Source: an uncultured Pelagimonas sp. (GTDB taxonomy: Bacteria; Pseudomonadota; Alphaproteobacteria; Rhodobacterales; Rhodobacteraceae). From it: a stretch of DNA of 64,000 nucleotides. The position numbers were made by a program, and so were the translations under genes. Each line of letters opens with the position of its first letter. Position 1 is the stretch's first letter. Shown one piece after another: positions 53,724 to 62,810 of the stretch. The stretch covers positions 496,001 through 560,000 of the forward strand of contig CANMPP010000001.1 of assembly GCA_947499735.1 (NCBI GenBank). Direction: 5' to 3'. The notes beneath the pieces are model-generated. The model had not been told where the DNA came from. It saw only the letters and a list, made by a program, of their open reading frames with translations, and did no database searches.

Positions 53724-54179
53724 ATGCTTGATGATGCGGATCGGCGCATACTTCGCCAATTAATGGCGGAACCCGAGGCGAGCGCGGCGGCCTTGGCAGA
53801 GAGATCGGGAGTGACACAGTCAACTTTGACGCGCAGATTAGCCGCTTTGCGCAAGAAAAATATTCTGAAAGGGACACGGTCAGTCATTCATTGGCCTGCT
53901 TTGGGTTATGAGGTGGCCGTTTCTTTGAGAGTGACATTGGAAAAATCTGAGCCGCGCGCGTTTGATGAATTTATCGCAGCTGCCCGGGAGGTGCCGGAAG
54001 TCTTGGAAATCCAAACCTTCCTGGGGGTCGTTGATGTGAGGCTAGAGGTGATCGCCAAAGATATGGCGCATTATCAGGACATCTATCGAGGTCGGCTTTT
54101 GACCTTGCCCCATATATCAGAAATCGATGCTTTGATGCAGGTCAGTCAGGTGATGACACGTGGGGCTGTGCCGCTATGA
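53724..54179 (+). CDS. Lrp/AsnC family regulator (first of a tandem pair)
   Basis: A 151-residue feast/famine regulator. The N-terminal HTH (about 1-60, LDDADRRILRQLMAEPEASAAALAERSGVTQSTLTRRLAAL) precedes the RAM ligand-binding domain (about 65-150, VPEVLEIQTFLGVVDVRLEVIAKDMAHYQDIY). In this family amino acids bind at the dimer interface of the RAM domain. Its start lies 127 bp from the divergent ilvC start. The stop overlaps the second Lrp gene by 4 nt (ATGA). Confidence 0.92.
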   Translation: MLDDADRRILRQLMAEPEASAAALAERSGVTQSTLTRRLAALRKKNILKGTRSVIHWPALGYEVAVSLRVTLEKSEPRAFDEFIAAAREVPEVLEIQTFLGVVDVRLEVIAKDMAHYQDIYRGRLLTLPHISEIDALMQVSQVMTRGAVPL

Positions 54180-54634
54180 GTATTGATTTGGACGACACGG
54201 ACCGCGCGATCATCCGGGCGTTGGCTGAGGATGCAACAACGAATGCGGGTGAATTGGGGCGACGATTAGATTTGTCGCAACCGGCGTGTTGGCGCCGTAT
54301 TCAAAGGCTGCGCGAAGCGGGCATATTCCGTGGGACACGGGTTGATTTAGATCTTGATGCGCTCGGCTTTGGCGTATCCGTTTTTCTTGGAATCAAATTG
54401 GCGACCAAAGGACGGGTTTCATTAGAAGACTTCGAACGCGCAGCTGCGGCGATACCTGAAGTTCAACGCATCGAACATGTATTGGGTCTTTATGATTACC
54501 GCCTGCGGGTCGTCGCACGTGACCTCAGCGATTTTGAAAGGGTGTTGCGGCGACGTATTATGACATTGCCGGGTGTCGGTAATGTGGAAGCAAATGTATT
54601 GTTAAGCGAAGAACGCCGACCTGGTCCGCTTTAA
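54176..54634 (+). CDS. Lrp/AsnC family regulator (second of a tandem pair)
   Basis: A 152-residue Lrp/AsnC protein, clearly a diverged relative of its neighbour. HTH: LDDTDRAIIRALAEDATTNAGELGRRLDLSQPACWRRIQRL. RAM domain: VQRIEHVLGLYDYRLRVVARDLSDFERVLRRRIMTLPGVGNVEANVLL. Translational coupling through ATGA suggests that the two proteins are made together and could form heteromers. The last 4 bp overlap the convergent UbiH-type gene. Effectors are unknown. Confidence 0.92.
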   Translation: MSIDLDDTDRAIIRALAEDATTNAGELGRRLDLSQPACWRRIQRLREAGIFRGTRVDLDLDALGFGVSVFLGIKLATKGRVSLEDFERAAAAIPEVQRIEHVLGLYDYRLRVVARDLSDFERVLRRRIMTLPGVGNVEANVLLSEERRPGPL

Positions 54635-55830
54635 CGCTTACCACCTAGTCCCAAATGCATCAGGCTTTTGCGAATTGGTGTAATGTCATGCAAGGCCTTT
54701 AACCCTTCAGAACGCGCAAATTGTAGAAACGGCATTCCGCTTTGAGATGCGCGATTCAGCATTGAAATTCCGGAAATCCGGCGTTTGATGTCAGGTAAAC
54801 GTGCACGTTCATACTTTTCCAACATCGCTCTGCCGCCCAAATCATCTCGATGGTGTTGGGCTAGATTGGCTAGCAAGCCGATATCGCTGAGGCTCATATT
54901 CAAACCTTGTGCGCCAATTGGAGGGACAACATGTGCGGCCTCTGCCACCAGCGCCAATCGTTGGGCGCTTACCTGAACGGCATGCTGTGCGATGATAGGC
55001 CAAATAGAACGTCTGGTGGCCAGTGAAAGTGGCCCCAAAATATGTGCGGATCTCTCGGACATGGCAGCTTCGAATTCTGGGATCGGCAGCGTCATCAGGT
55101 CTTGTGCTGTAGCGCCATCTTCCATCCAAACAACCGCCGAAGATGGTTTCCCTTCAAAATCCGGTAGAGGAACTAAGGTGAAAGGACCGCCACGAAGATG
55201 CACTTCAGTAGATATGTTTTGGTGGGGAATGGGATGCGTAACCGCAAATGCCAGTGCCTTCTGTCCAAAGCGGATGGTTTTCACATCGATGCCAACCATG
55301 TCACGTAACGCAGAGTTACGCCCATCTGCGGCGATGACAAGGCGGGCAGTCACGCGCGTGCCATCGCTCAGTTGAATTTTAGCCTCGCTTTGGCGGCTGA
55401 GCATATCGGAACAGCCCACGCCGTGCCAAAGTGTGACATTTGGCAAATTTGACAGGTGTTGTGTGAGTTCGCGTTTCAACAACCAGTTCGGAAGGTTCCA
55501 ACCGAAGGGCAAATCGGACATTTCCGACGCGTCAAATTCGCGCTGCGCCGTTTCGCCACCGTTTAAACCGCTGGCATCCATGATCCGCATTTTTTGCAAA
55601 GGCATCGCATAGGGGGCGAGACGAGACCAAAGGCCAGCCTCGTGTAACAACGATTGCGATGGTTGCAAGAACGCGGTGGAGCGCAAATCCGCATCGCTGG
55701 CATCACGGTTTGTCACAGGCTTTACCGGATCAACGCATAACACCTTGAAGCCCAGTGCGCCGAACAGCGCGCAGCCGCAAAGACCGGCAATTCCGCCGCC
55801 TGAAATCACGATGTCGTAGCGTTCACTCAT
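54631..55830 (-). CDS. UbiH/UbiF/Coq6-family FAD-dependent hydroxylase
   Basis: A 399-residue class A flavin monooxygenase, probably hydroxylating the ubiquinone ring. The FAD fingerprint YDIVISGGGIAGLCGCALFGALG lies near the N terminus. The family DG motif reads VIAADGRNSALRDMVGI, and the C-terminal GAQGLNMSLSDIGLLANLAQHH corresponds to the third FAD motif. Which position of the ring it acts on (UbiH, UbiF, UbiL or UbiM type) cannot be decided from the sequence. The start at ATG 55830 matches the family N terminus; the longer frame adds 24 unsupported residues. Confidence 0.87.
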   Translation of the reverse strand: MSERYDIVISGGGIAGLCGCALFGALGFKVLCVDPVKPVTNRDASDADLRSTAFLQPSQSLLHEAGLWSRLAPYAMPLQKMRIMDASGLNGGETAQREFDASEMSDLPFGWNLPNWLLKRELTQHLSNLPNVTLWHGVGCSDMLSRQSEAKIQLSDGTRVTARLVIAADGRNSALRDMVGIDVKTIRFGQKALAFAVTHPIPHQNISTEVHLRGGPFTLVPLPDFEGKPSSAVVWMEDGATAQDLMTLPIPEFEAAMSERSAHILGPLSLATRRSIWPIIAQHAVQVSAQRLALVAEAAHVVPPIGAQGLNMSLSDIGLLANLAQHHRDDLGGRAMLEKYERARLPDIKRRISGISMLNRASQSGMPFLQFARSEGLKALHDITPIRKSLMHLGLGGKR

Positions 55831-55914
55831 TGTGCCAGTCCCACCCAAAATGCCGAACCAGTCGGTTATACGCAAAATTGCAGCGCATACGCAAAGCGAC
55901 AAAGCGTCCCTAGA

Positions 55915-56568
55915 CTAGTCTGCGAATGCGAGCTGCGTCACGAATTCGGTCAAATTGGCCGTATGATGGTGAATATGTTCGGCGTGTTCGGGATCTTGGG
56001 CCACATGAATTGTGCGCATTTTCATATCGAAAGGCACTTTCAAATTACGAGGATCATCTTCAAACATGGCCGCCGCATTTGGCACCAAACCATCGATTTC
56101 AAACACAGTCTCAAAGGCTTTTGCTTCTGGCTTGGGGATGAAATTTGCATGCTCAACGCCATAAACGTTTTCAAACAGACCCTCCAGCCCACGCGCTTTC
56201 AGCACTTTTTTAGCATAGGGCGCACTGCCATTCGTATAAATGATTTTGCGGCCGGGCAGGGCTGCGATGCCTTTTGCCAAAACGGGATCGGGCTGCAAAA
56301 TGTCAAAAGAAATATCGTGCACTTCTTCAAGATAGCCATGGGGATCTACGTCGTGATGCCGCATCAGCCCGGCCAGAGTCGTTCCATATTTCTTCCAATA
56401 TGCGTGACGCAAAACCTGCGCTTCGTTTTCAGAGATATGTGTGACGCGTTGAATATAGGCCGTCATTTTGGATTCAATCTGATCGAACAGACGCATCGCA
56501 GGTGGATAAAGCGTATGGTCCAAATCAAAGACCCAGTGGCGGACATGAGAAAAATCGGCTGTGTTCAT
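55915..56568 (-). CDS. HAD-family hydrolase, pyrimidine 5'-nucleotidase type
   Basis: A 217-residue HAD-IA phosphatase. The nucleophile motif HWVFDLDHTLYPP carries Asp-x-Asp at the N terminus, and the remaining HAD motifs are KIIYTNGSAPYAKKVLKARG and FIPKPEAKAFETVF...AAMFEDDPRNLKVPFDMKM. The spacing fits pyrimidine 5'-nucleotidase (SDT1/PHM8-like) proteins. The start at ATG 56568 matches the family. It lies upstream of and on the same strand as the UbiH-like gene, 84 bp apart, and divergent from the GntR gene. Confidence 0.85.
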   Translation of the reverse strand: MNTADFSHVRHWVFDLDHTLYPPAMRLFDQIESKMTAYIQRVTHISENEAQVLRHAYWKKYGTTLAGLMRHHDVDPHGYLEEVHDISFDILQPDPVLAKGIAALPGRKIIYTNGSAPYAKKVLKARGLEGLFENVYGVEHANFIPKPEAKAFETVFEIDGLVPNAAAMFEDDPRNLKVPFDMKMRTIHVAQDPEHAEHIHHHTANLTEFVTQLAFAD

Positions 56569-56715
56569 AGGGCAGAGGTAACTTTCTGTAGGGATAATGT
56601 CCATTATAAGACGCCGATCAGATGTAAATCATGTGACCCCAGCTGACGCTTGCTTTGCGATGGCAGGGATGATTTATCTTTTGGAACGCTCTGGCGGTCA
56701 AAACAACGACTGGAA

Positions 56716-57363
56716 ATGGACAACGATATGCCCGCAGGCAAAGAATCTCCCAAAGATGCTTATAAGCTGATCCTTGATGCCATCGATTCTGGCCTTTATC
56801 GGCCTGGGGATCGATTGGTGGAAAGCGAATTGGCTGAACGATTTGGTGTGTCCCGCACGCCGATTCGCGAAGCATTACAGCGGTTGGAAACACAATCCCT
56901 TCTGACGCGGGATGGGCGTTCGTTGATCGTATCTTCTTTGGATCACAATCAAATCGCGGAACTCTATTCTGTTCGTTCCGTTTTGGAAGGTTTGGCTGCA
57001 CGCCTTGCCGCGCGCCATGCAACCGATGAAGAAATCGCTGTTTTGCAGGCCATGTTAAAAGAGGACGAAGCACTGCAGGATAATCCGGTGGAATTGTCCC
57101 GCGCCAATCGTCGTTTCCACAAAATGATCCATTTGGCGTCTCACAACCGCTTTTTGGTGCAGCAATTGGATTTGGTGCATCGGTCTATGGCGCTCATGGC
57201 GACGACGTCTTTGGCGGTTGAAGGGCGTGGTGAAAAGGCACTTGATGAACATACCCGCCTTGTGAATGCGATTGCGAACCGGGATGAAGATGCTGCCGAT
57301 CAGGCCTTGCGCGATCATATCTCGGCGGCCTATGTGACCCGGCTGCGTCAGGATGTCGGTTGA
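56716..57363 (+). CDS. GntR/FCD family transcriptional regulator
   Basis: A 215-residue regulator. The GntR winged HTH is at about residues 10-75 (LILDAIDSGLYRPGDRLVESELAERFGVSRTPIREALQRLE). The FCD effector domain (about 80-215) includes EIAVLQAMLKEDEALQ, NRRFHKMIHLASHN and the C-terminal EHTRLVNAIANRDEDAADQALRDHISAAYV. FCD regulators sense organic acids; the ligand is unknown. The start was placed at ATG 56716 (a further ATG is at 56728). Its 3' end overlaps the convergent glycosyltransferase gene by 16 bp. Confidence 0.9.
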   Translation: MDNDMPAGKESPKDAYKLILDAIDSGLYRPGDRLVESELAERFGVSRTPIREALQRLETQSLLTRDGRSLIVSSLDHNQIAELYSVRSVLEGLAARLAARHATDEEIAVLQAMLKEDEALQDNPVELSRANRRFHKMIHLASHNRFLVQQLDLVHRSMALMATTSLAVEGRGEKALDEHTRLVNAIANRDEDAADQALRDHISAAYVTRLRQDVG

Positions 57364-59276
57364 GCTTCGTCTGACTGAATGTCGGCGATGTGTTTATCTG
57401 GTTCGGAAATGCCGTGTATTGTCTTGTCCCAGTAAAACGGTTTGTGCAGGATTTCGATCAAGGCCTTGTATAGGGCAATGCATCCAAGTGGAAAATATGC
57501 AAACAATGTAGGCACATAGGGCAATAACCTGCGATGTGTGCTGCGCGACAATCCTGCGTAAAAGACGATCAGGGATGCGGCTTCAGAACATAGCATCAAT
57601 CCCATCATCCAAATCATCAGTTGGCCTGGCATAATGGCGGTTACGGGGTGGGGTAGGCCTAAGAGGACGATCCAGAAAGACCAAAGAAATGGTGCAAGAA
57701 AAAATTGCATCAACGTTCCCAAAAACAACAGCTGAAAACCCCAAAACTTGCGAGGGCCCAGATCGCGTATCAATTTTGCGGGGCGTCGACTGTGGCACCA
57801 CCAGGTCAGGGCATAGCCTTTCATCCAGCGTGATCTTTGTTTGATCCATGGCCAGGTCTTATTATTCGCCTCTTCTCGGGTGACGCTGTGCAAGATTTCG
57901 GTACGATATCCCTTTCGCGCCAATCGAATGCCCAATTCAGCGTCTTCAGTCACATTATGTGCATCCCAACACCCGACCGCTTGCAGGGCTGAGCGGCGCA
58001 TAAACACAGTCGTCCCCCCCAAAGGGACAGCCAAACCCAAACGGGCAAGGCCCGGCAGGACGACGCGAAACCAGCTGGCATATTCAATTGTGAAACAGCG
58101 GGCCAACCAATTGGATTTTGGGTTGTAGAAATCCAACATCCCCTGCAGGCAGGCGACTTTTGCCGGGCTGGCCGCGAATTGGGCTGCTACCTTTAGCAGC
58201 TGGTTTCGCGCAGGCGCGTCCTCTGCATCGTAAATGCCGATGATTTCGCCGCGGGCAAAGCGTAATGCATAGTTCAAGGCACGTGGCTTGGTTTGGATTG
58301 TGTATTGCGGAACGCGGATCGGCTTTATCCATTGGGGCAGCGGTGTCTGATCAAGCAGCGTTTGGGTTTGTTCATCATTCTCTTCAAGAACCAACAAAAC
58401 CTCTAAACGGGATTTTGGATAATCAATTTGCGTCAGACGATGAACCAATGTCTCTGCGATATGTTCTTCACGGAACAGAGCAACCATAATCGTGATATCG
58501 GGCAGATCATACGCTGCTGGAATGCGATGTGTTTCCGCTCGTGTGTTCCAGGTCGCGATCCATGCGGCAATCCGTAACGATTGCAGCGCCAACATCGACA
58601 AGACGGCCAAAAGACCGCCCAAGGCGAAAAAGAGGTTTGGGATAAAGGCTAGAACGGCGATCGCAGTCAGTGCTGTTGCAGCGGCAAAAATACGGCCGCT
58701 TTTTGTGCCACGTCCAATGTCGCGGCAACTGACATCGCTTGGTGCAATGGTTTCGGCCTGCTTTATCATGGAAAAACTATGCTGAGAGGCAATTTCAGCA
58801 TGGATATCTGCTTCGCTGCAGAGGGCCATTTTGACGTCACCCAATTCCTTGGGCAAATGTGGCACCAATGCATCAAACCGATCGGGACGTGCTGTCGCTA
58901 TGACCAGTGTTTCACCGTCTCGCTGCCAAGGCAAAATGCTGTGGTTCAAACAAAAATCTAAGGAAAGCAATCGGGTGCATTCATGATCCGATGGCGTATC
59001 GTTTCGCCTAAAAAGACGCACACCCAGATGCGTTGATTGGGCCACAAGTATATCGTCCGGATCTGCAAACCCTTCGGCCTGTAAAACTTGGGGCAGTGGC
59101 GTTCCCAATCGATCAGATTCCATAAGCGCATCGACGAGACCTTTGGCGTTTATCGCATTTTGATCGAGCAAAATACGCCCAATAGGCTGTCCTGTCGGAA
59201 GGTCCAGCAGACATTTGACCTCAAACGGTTCGGTTTGGCCATCTGGTGAAACACTGTTTTTATGAAAACGCGCCAT
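57348..59276 (-). CDS. Fusion glycosyltransferase: MshEN-like N domain plus GT2
   Basis: A 642-residue membrane glycosyltransferase. The N-terminal part (about 20-160, LPTGQPIGRILLDQNAINAKGLVDAL...TRLLSLDFCLNHSILPWQRDGETLVIATARPDRFD) resembles the GspE/MshEN N domain. That domain binds cyclic-di-GMP in some proteins, although I do not see a clear ligand motif here. Two helices follow (about 205-240). The GT2 catalytic part has FREEHIAETLVHRL, IIGIYDAEDAPARNQLL (DxD type), NVTEDAELGIRLARKGYRTEIL and KQRSRWMKGY (QxxRW). Four or so C-terminal helices form an export pore, so it probably builds and exports an extracellular polysaccharide. The product is unknown. Confidence 0.83.
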   Translation of the reverse strand: MARFHKNSVSPDGQTEPFEVKCLLDLPTGQPIGRILLDQNAINAKGLVDALMESDRLGTPLPQVLQAEGFADPDDILVAQSTHLGVRLFRRNDTPSDHECTRLLSLDFCLNHSILPWQRDGETLVIATARPDRFDALVPHLPKELGDVKMALCSEADIHAEIASQHSFSMIKQAETIAPSDVSCRDIGRGTKSGRIFAAATALTAIAVLAFIPNLFFALGGLLAVLSMLALQSLRIAAWIATWNTRAETHRIPAAYDLPDITIMVALFREEHIAETLVHRLTQIDYPKSRLEVLLVLEENDEQTQTLLDQTPLPQWIKPIRVPQYTIQTKPRALNYALRFARGEIIGIYDAEDAPARNQLLKVAAQFAASPAKVACLQGMLDFYNPKSNWLARCFTIEYASWFRVVLPGLARLGLAVPLGGTTVFMRRSALQAVGCWDAHNVTEDAELGIRLARKGYRTEILHSVTREEANNKTWPWIKQRSRWMKGYALTWWCHSRRPAKLIRDLGPRKFWGFQLLFLGTLMQFFLAPFLWSFWIVLLGLPHPVTAIMPGQLMIWMMGLMLCSEAASLIVFYAGLSRSTHRRLLPYVPTLFAYFPLGCIALYKALIEILHKPFYWDKTIHGISEPDKHIADIQSDEAQPTS

Positions 59277-59357
59277 CTTCTACCCGTACTCTCAAAGCTT
59301 AAGAGACAATGCGTAAACTTGGTTAAACAGAGGTAAAGATTGAGTGCGGCCCAATAA

Positions 59358-59385
59358 ATCAAGGCCCGCTAACACGGGCCTTGAT
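59358..59385 (-). terminator. carA terminator
   Basis: A perfect 11-bp stem (ATCAAGGCCCG / CGGGCCTTGAT, 6-nt loop) lies 39 nt after the carA stop, followed on the minus strand by TTTATT. Confidence 0.78.
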
Positions 59386-59423
59386 GTGGATTCGCAGCGA
59401 TTTGGTTAATTTAGACCCAGCTC

Positions 59424-60602
59424 TCAGGCCATGGATGCGGCAAAACGCTCAAACAGATAGAAACTATCCTGAGGGCCGGGGCTGGCCTCTGGGTGTTGCT
59501 GAACGGAAAAGATCGGCTTGCCCGTCACACGGATACCACAGTTTGACCCGTCAAACAGGCTGACATGCGTTTCTTCCACACCGTCCGGCAGGCTTTGCGC
59601 ATCGACCGCAAAGCCATGGTTCATCGATGTGATTTCAACCTTACCAGTCTCGTTTTCCTTAACTGGGTGATTGGCCCCATGATGACCGTGATTCATTTTG
59701 ATCGTGGTGGCCCCCAAGGCCAAAGCCAACATTTGGTGGCCCAAGCAAATGCCAAAGATCGGCAGATCTGTTTCTTTCATCAATTGCTGGATCATAGGCA
59801 CCGCATATTCGCCGGTCGCCGCGGGGTCGCCGGGGCCGTTTGACAAAAAGACACCATCTGGATTGTGCGACACGACATCTTCAAAAGTGGCCGTTGCAGG
59901 CAAAACCATGACGTCACACCCAGCAGAGGCAAGGCAACGTAGAATGTTGCGTTTGGCACCATAGTCAACGGCAACGACTTTATGCTTAGCGGCTGTTTGG
60001 CGCGAATAGCCTTCAGGCCAAGCCCACCGCATTTCGTCCCAACGATAGCTTTGAGCACATGTGACATCTTTGGCGAGGTCCAAACCTTCTAGTCCAGAAA
60101 AACCGCGTGCCTTTGCGACAAGTGCCTCAATGTCAAATTTGCCCTCTGGGTCATGTGCTAGTGCAACATGTGGTGCACCTTGTTGGCGAATTGCGCGTGT
60201 CAAACGACGTGTGTCGATACCGCCAATTGCAATGCGTCCGCGCGCATTCAACCAGTCTGACAATTCCTGCTCGGCACGCCAGTTCGAACTTTGCGTTGGC
60301 ATCCATTTTACAACCATGCCCGCTGCAACCGGATCGCCGGTTTCGTCGTCTTCTGCTGTGGTGCCAGTGTTGCCGATATGAGGGAAGGTGAAGGTTACAA
60401 TCTGTCCCGCATAGGACGGATCTGTCATGATTTCCTGATATCCCGACATCGCAGTATTAAAGCAAAGCTCGGCAGTTGTTTCACCAGTTGCGCCAAAACC
60501 GTGCCCGTAAAAGATGGTACCATCTGCCAAAGCCAGGCAAGCGGTTGGATGATCAGGCAGTGCGGCGGTAGAAGGCTGAGCAATAGCGGTCTGGGCAGGC
60601 AT
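59424..60602 (-). CDS. carA: Carbamoyl-phosphate synthase small subunit
   Basis: Glutamine amidotransferase subunit of carbamoyl-phosphate synthase, feeding arginine and pyrimidine synthesis; 392 residues from the ATG at 60602. The N-terminal domain has CLALADGTIFYGHGFGATGE, FNTAMSGYQEIMTDPSYAGQIV and GIDTRRLTRAIRQQGA. The amidotransferase domain has VVAVDYGAKRNILRCLASAG, FLSNGPGDPA, IFGICLGHQMLALALG (catalytic Cys) and SVQQHPEASPGP (His and Glu). The start was chosen for a GGAG 6 nt upstream; two in-frame ATGs just upstream (60614, 60620) are alternatives. carB is not in the window. Confidence 0.96.
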   Translation of the reverse strand: MPAQTAIAQPSTAALPDHPTACLALADGTIFYGHGFGATGETTAELCFNTAMSGYQEIMTDPSYAGQIVTFTFPHIGNTGTTAEDDETGDPVAAGMVVKWMPTQSSNWRAEQELSDWLNARGRIAIGGIDTRRLTRAIRQQGAPHVALAHDPEGKFDIEALVAKARGFSGLEGLDLAKDVTCAQSYRWDEMRWAWPEGYSRQTAAKHKVVAVDYGAKRNILRCLASAGCDVMVLPATATFEDVVSHNPDGVFLSNGPGDPAATGEYAVPMIQQLMKETDLPIFGICLGHQMLALALGATTIKMNHGHHGANHPVKENETGKVEITSMNHGFAVDAQSLPDGVEETHVSLFDGSNCGIRVTGKPIFSVQQHPEASPGPQDSFYLFERFAASMA

Positions 60603-60809
60603 CGTGATCTCCATGGTCATTTACGGCAGGCTGATTGGTAAATCGGCCGATACCTATTGGGATGTGTAAATCACGTCAAGAGGTCATCGTTGACCAAGTT
60701 CGCAACATATCAATTCCCCGGGGAAGGGTTCTTGCTTCGCAGTGCTTGCGCGGAAAAACCTGTTTCGATACATTACAAATTTGCGACAAATGCTAGGGAT
60801 ACGCAGCGA

Positions 60810-61271
60810 ATGGAATTGAGAGCCCGGATTAATGCGGCCGTTAAGACCGCGATGAAGGAAAAAGCTCAGACGCGCCTGTCGACTTTGCGCCTGATCAATG
60901 CCGCGATCAAAGACCGCGATATTGCCGTGCGTGCAGAAGGCAAGGATGACGGAGTTGATGAAGCCGAAGTGCTTACGATTCTTGGCAAAATGGTCAAGCA
61001 GCGCCGTGAAAGCGCGCAGACCTACGAAGAGGGTGGCCGCCTCGATCTGGCAGAACGTGAGATCGCAGAAATTAGCATCGTGGAAGAATTCCTGCCAAAG
61101 GCACTCAGCGACGAGGAAGTCGGTGAAGCTATAGATTCGGCTTTGACAGAAGTCGGAGCGGAATCAATCCGTGATATGGGCCGCGTCATGGGCGCGTTGA
61201 AATCGAAATATACCGGCCAAATGGATTTTGGATCCGTTGGCGCACAGGTCAAGCAACGGCTTGCGAGCTGA
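60810..61271 (+). CDS. GatB/YqeY domain protein
   Basis: A 153-residue protein of the GatB/YqeY family. It begins MELRARINAAVKTAMKEKAQ, with TRLSTLRLINAAIKDRDI and VLTILGKMVKQRRESAQTYEE, the common family core. The C-terminal GAESIRDMGRVMGALKSKYTGQMD and FGSVGAQVKQRLA matches the helical C domain of GatB. Its link to tRNA-dependent amidation is by homology only. The ATG at 60810 has AGGG upstream; longer readings are not supported. It is divergent from carA. Confidence 0.93.
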   Translation: MELRARINAAVKTAMKEKAQTRLSTLRLINAAIKDRDIAVRAEGKDDGVDEAEVLTILGKMVKQRRESAQTYEEGGRLDLAEREIAEISIVEEFLPKALSDEEVGEAIDSALTEVGAESIRDMGRVMGALKSKYTGQMDFGSVGAQVKQRLAS

Positions 61272-61289
61272 AATTAACCTACAAACTTG

Positions 61290-61322
61290 AAAAACGGCCC
61301 GAGAGTATTGGGCCGTTTTTTG
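61290..61322. terminator. Terminator downstream of the YqeY-like gene
   Basis: A perfect 11-bp stem (AAAAACGGCCC / GGGCCGTTTTT) is followed by further T residues on both strands. It separates the YqeY-like gene from the converging glycosyltransferase gene. Confidence 0.92.
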
Positions 61323-61326
61323 CATT

Positions 61327-62214
61327 CTAGTGCTTAGGGAAGTGATTTCGGATGGCGTCAAGCAAAGATGCGTCACGTATTTTGAAACGTTGTACGAACC
61401 TAGTTTTGAAACCCACGCGACCACGCCTTGCGCCAAAATTTTCTCCATGGTTCAAGATATATAGTACGACCGTTTCACGGAACGAGGCCAAAGACGCCCC
61501 GCTCAAACGTGTCAAATAAGGAAACATGCGATGTTCATGTTGCGTCATTTCTTGCATGAAATCTATGCTGGCAGGGTCCTTGGGATCATAGCGTAAGGCA
61601 CAGCAGGATCCGCACAGTTTCCAAAGCGCTTTTTGGCCAAGCTGGATAATGTTTTGCGGGCGGGCGATAGCGTATTCGCCTAAAGCATGATCCATCACGA
61701 AACCGGTCGTCACCAAATAGCCATCCGCCTGACGGTCTAGCATTTCGGCCACTGCACCATCATGAAGCAAATCGTCAGCGTCAAAGCTCATGATATAGCC
61801 AGGGCTGTCCACGCTGGTTTTCAGCCAGTCATATAAGGCAGACAATTTACGCCATTTGTCATTTCCGGGTGTCGGATCGTCAAATTTAAGAAAATCTATG
61901 CGTGGATCGACCGGTAGTGACGGGATATCTTGGCAGCAAATGATTGCGCGCCAATTTGGGTTTGTTTGTCCCATCAAGCTGTCAAGCGTGCCTTGAAGGC
62001 GCAAACAAACTGCATCCCAGTCGTCTACATGGTGCGCTCCGACCAAAGGAATAAGAAAGGTAACTTGTTCCGCAGTGACAGGGCTGCGGCTTTTCCGATA
62101 GGCCAATGCCGCCTTTTCGGATTCTGCCAGTGGCATCAATGTGGCCAAACCTAATGGAGCTAGGCAGGAAATCAGCCAGCGGCGCAATTTCGGGGTTGCG
62201 GGCATCTGTGCCAT
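61327..62214 (-). CDS. GT-A-type glycosyltransferase-like protein
   Basis: A 295-residue glycosyltransferase-like protein. After a short N-terminal hydrophobic stretch (about 13-28) comes the nucleotide-sugar domain QVTFLIPLVGAHHVDDWDAVC with IICCQDIPSLPVDPRIDF. The metal-binding motif is YIMSFDADDLLHDGAVAEML (DxD). The remaining half includes LVTTGFVMDHALGEYAIARPQN and the CGSCCALRYDP segment. This pattern matches small GT2 enzymes that decorate surface sugars, but the acceptor is not known. It ends against a terminator shared with the YqeY-like gene. Confidence 0.78.
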   Translation of the reverse strand: MAQMPATPKLRRWLISCLAPLGLATLMPLAESEKAALAYRKSRSPVTAEQVTFLIPLVGAHHVDDWDAVCLRLQGTLDSLMGQTNPNWRAIICCQDIPSLPVDPRIDFLKFDDPTPGNDKWRKLSALYDWLKTSVDSPGYIMSFDADDLLHDGAVAEMLDRQADGYLVTTGFVMDHALGEYAIARPQNIIQLGQKALWKLCGSCCALRYDPKDPASIDFMQEMTQHEHRMFPYLTRLSGASLASFRETVVLYILNHGENFGARRGRVGFKTRFVQRFKIRDASLLDAIRNHFPKH

Positions 62215-62237
62215 GCGGATCGGCCTTCCTTAACGCA

Positions 62238-62723
62238 TTAGCTGCGGTGCCGTGACAGGGCCGCGCGCAGGTCTTTATGCAATTCTATCCGTTCCTCTTG
62301 GCTCAGAAACGCGCCAATCTCAACCTCACGAGATTGATTTTTCAACGTAACATAGTCCGGTACGGGGCCTTCAGATTTATAGAGCGATAATTGGGTCCAA
62401 TATGTTGGGGCCTCCCACAACTGATCCTCTTTACGGGCTTGGTGGCGGCTGAGGCGGGTTCGTTCGGGGCAAATTTCCAAGATCTCAAGAATTTGGCGAT
62501 CTCGCCCATTGCGTCTGACCGCGACCCAAAAGAGCGCGACGCCACCCATTGAGAATGGCAACAGACCCCAATAGGCTTTGGTGCCTAAAACGGTGATCAA
62601 CGGCAAAGTCGAGAAAAAGAAGAACACGCAAACCGCTGTCGCAAAACCGCGCATTGTGAGGGTGTTGTGTGGCCAAAGCTTGCAGATGTCGCAGGTGTCG
62701 TTCTGGGTCCATTCGTAGGGCAT
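62238..62723 (-). CDS. DUF2244 family membrane protein
   Basis: A 161-residue protein of DUF2244. The N-terminal domain begins YEWTQNDTCDICKLWPHNTLTMRGFATAV. Two hydrophobic segments follow (VFFFFSTLPLITVLG and YWGLLPFSMGGVALFWVAV), and a C-terminal soluble part contains EAPTYWTQLSLYKSEGPVPDYVTLKN and EIGAFLSQEERIELHKDLRAAL. DUF2244 genes are found near cytochrome oxidase genes in alphaproteobacteria, as here, but the function is unknown. It is on the same strand as ctaD, two genes away. Confidence 0.83.
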   Translation of the reverse strand: MPYEWTQNDTCDICKLWPHNTLTMRGFATAVCVFFFFSTLPLITVLGTKAYWGLLPFSMGGVALFWVAVRRNGRDRQILEILEICPERTRLSRHQARKEDQLWEAPTYWTQLSLYKSEGPVPDYVTLKNQSREVEIGAFLSQEERIELHKDLRAALSRHRS

Positions 62724-62810
62724 GGTACCAGTTTAACGAAATACCGGGGCGAGTCACGTCAGGTTGCTGCGGTATTTGCGCAAAGGATTTAGACTGAATG
62801 CTTTTAACGC

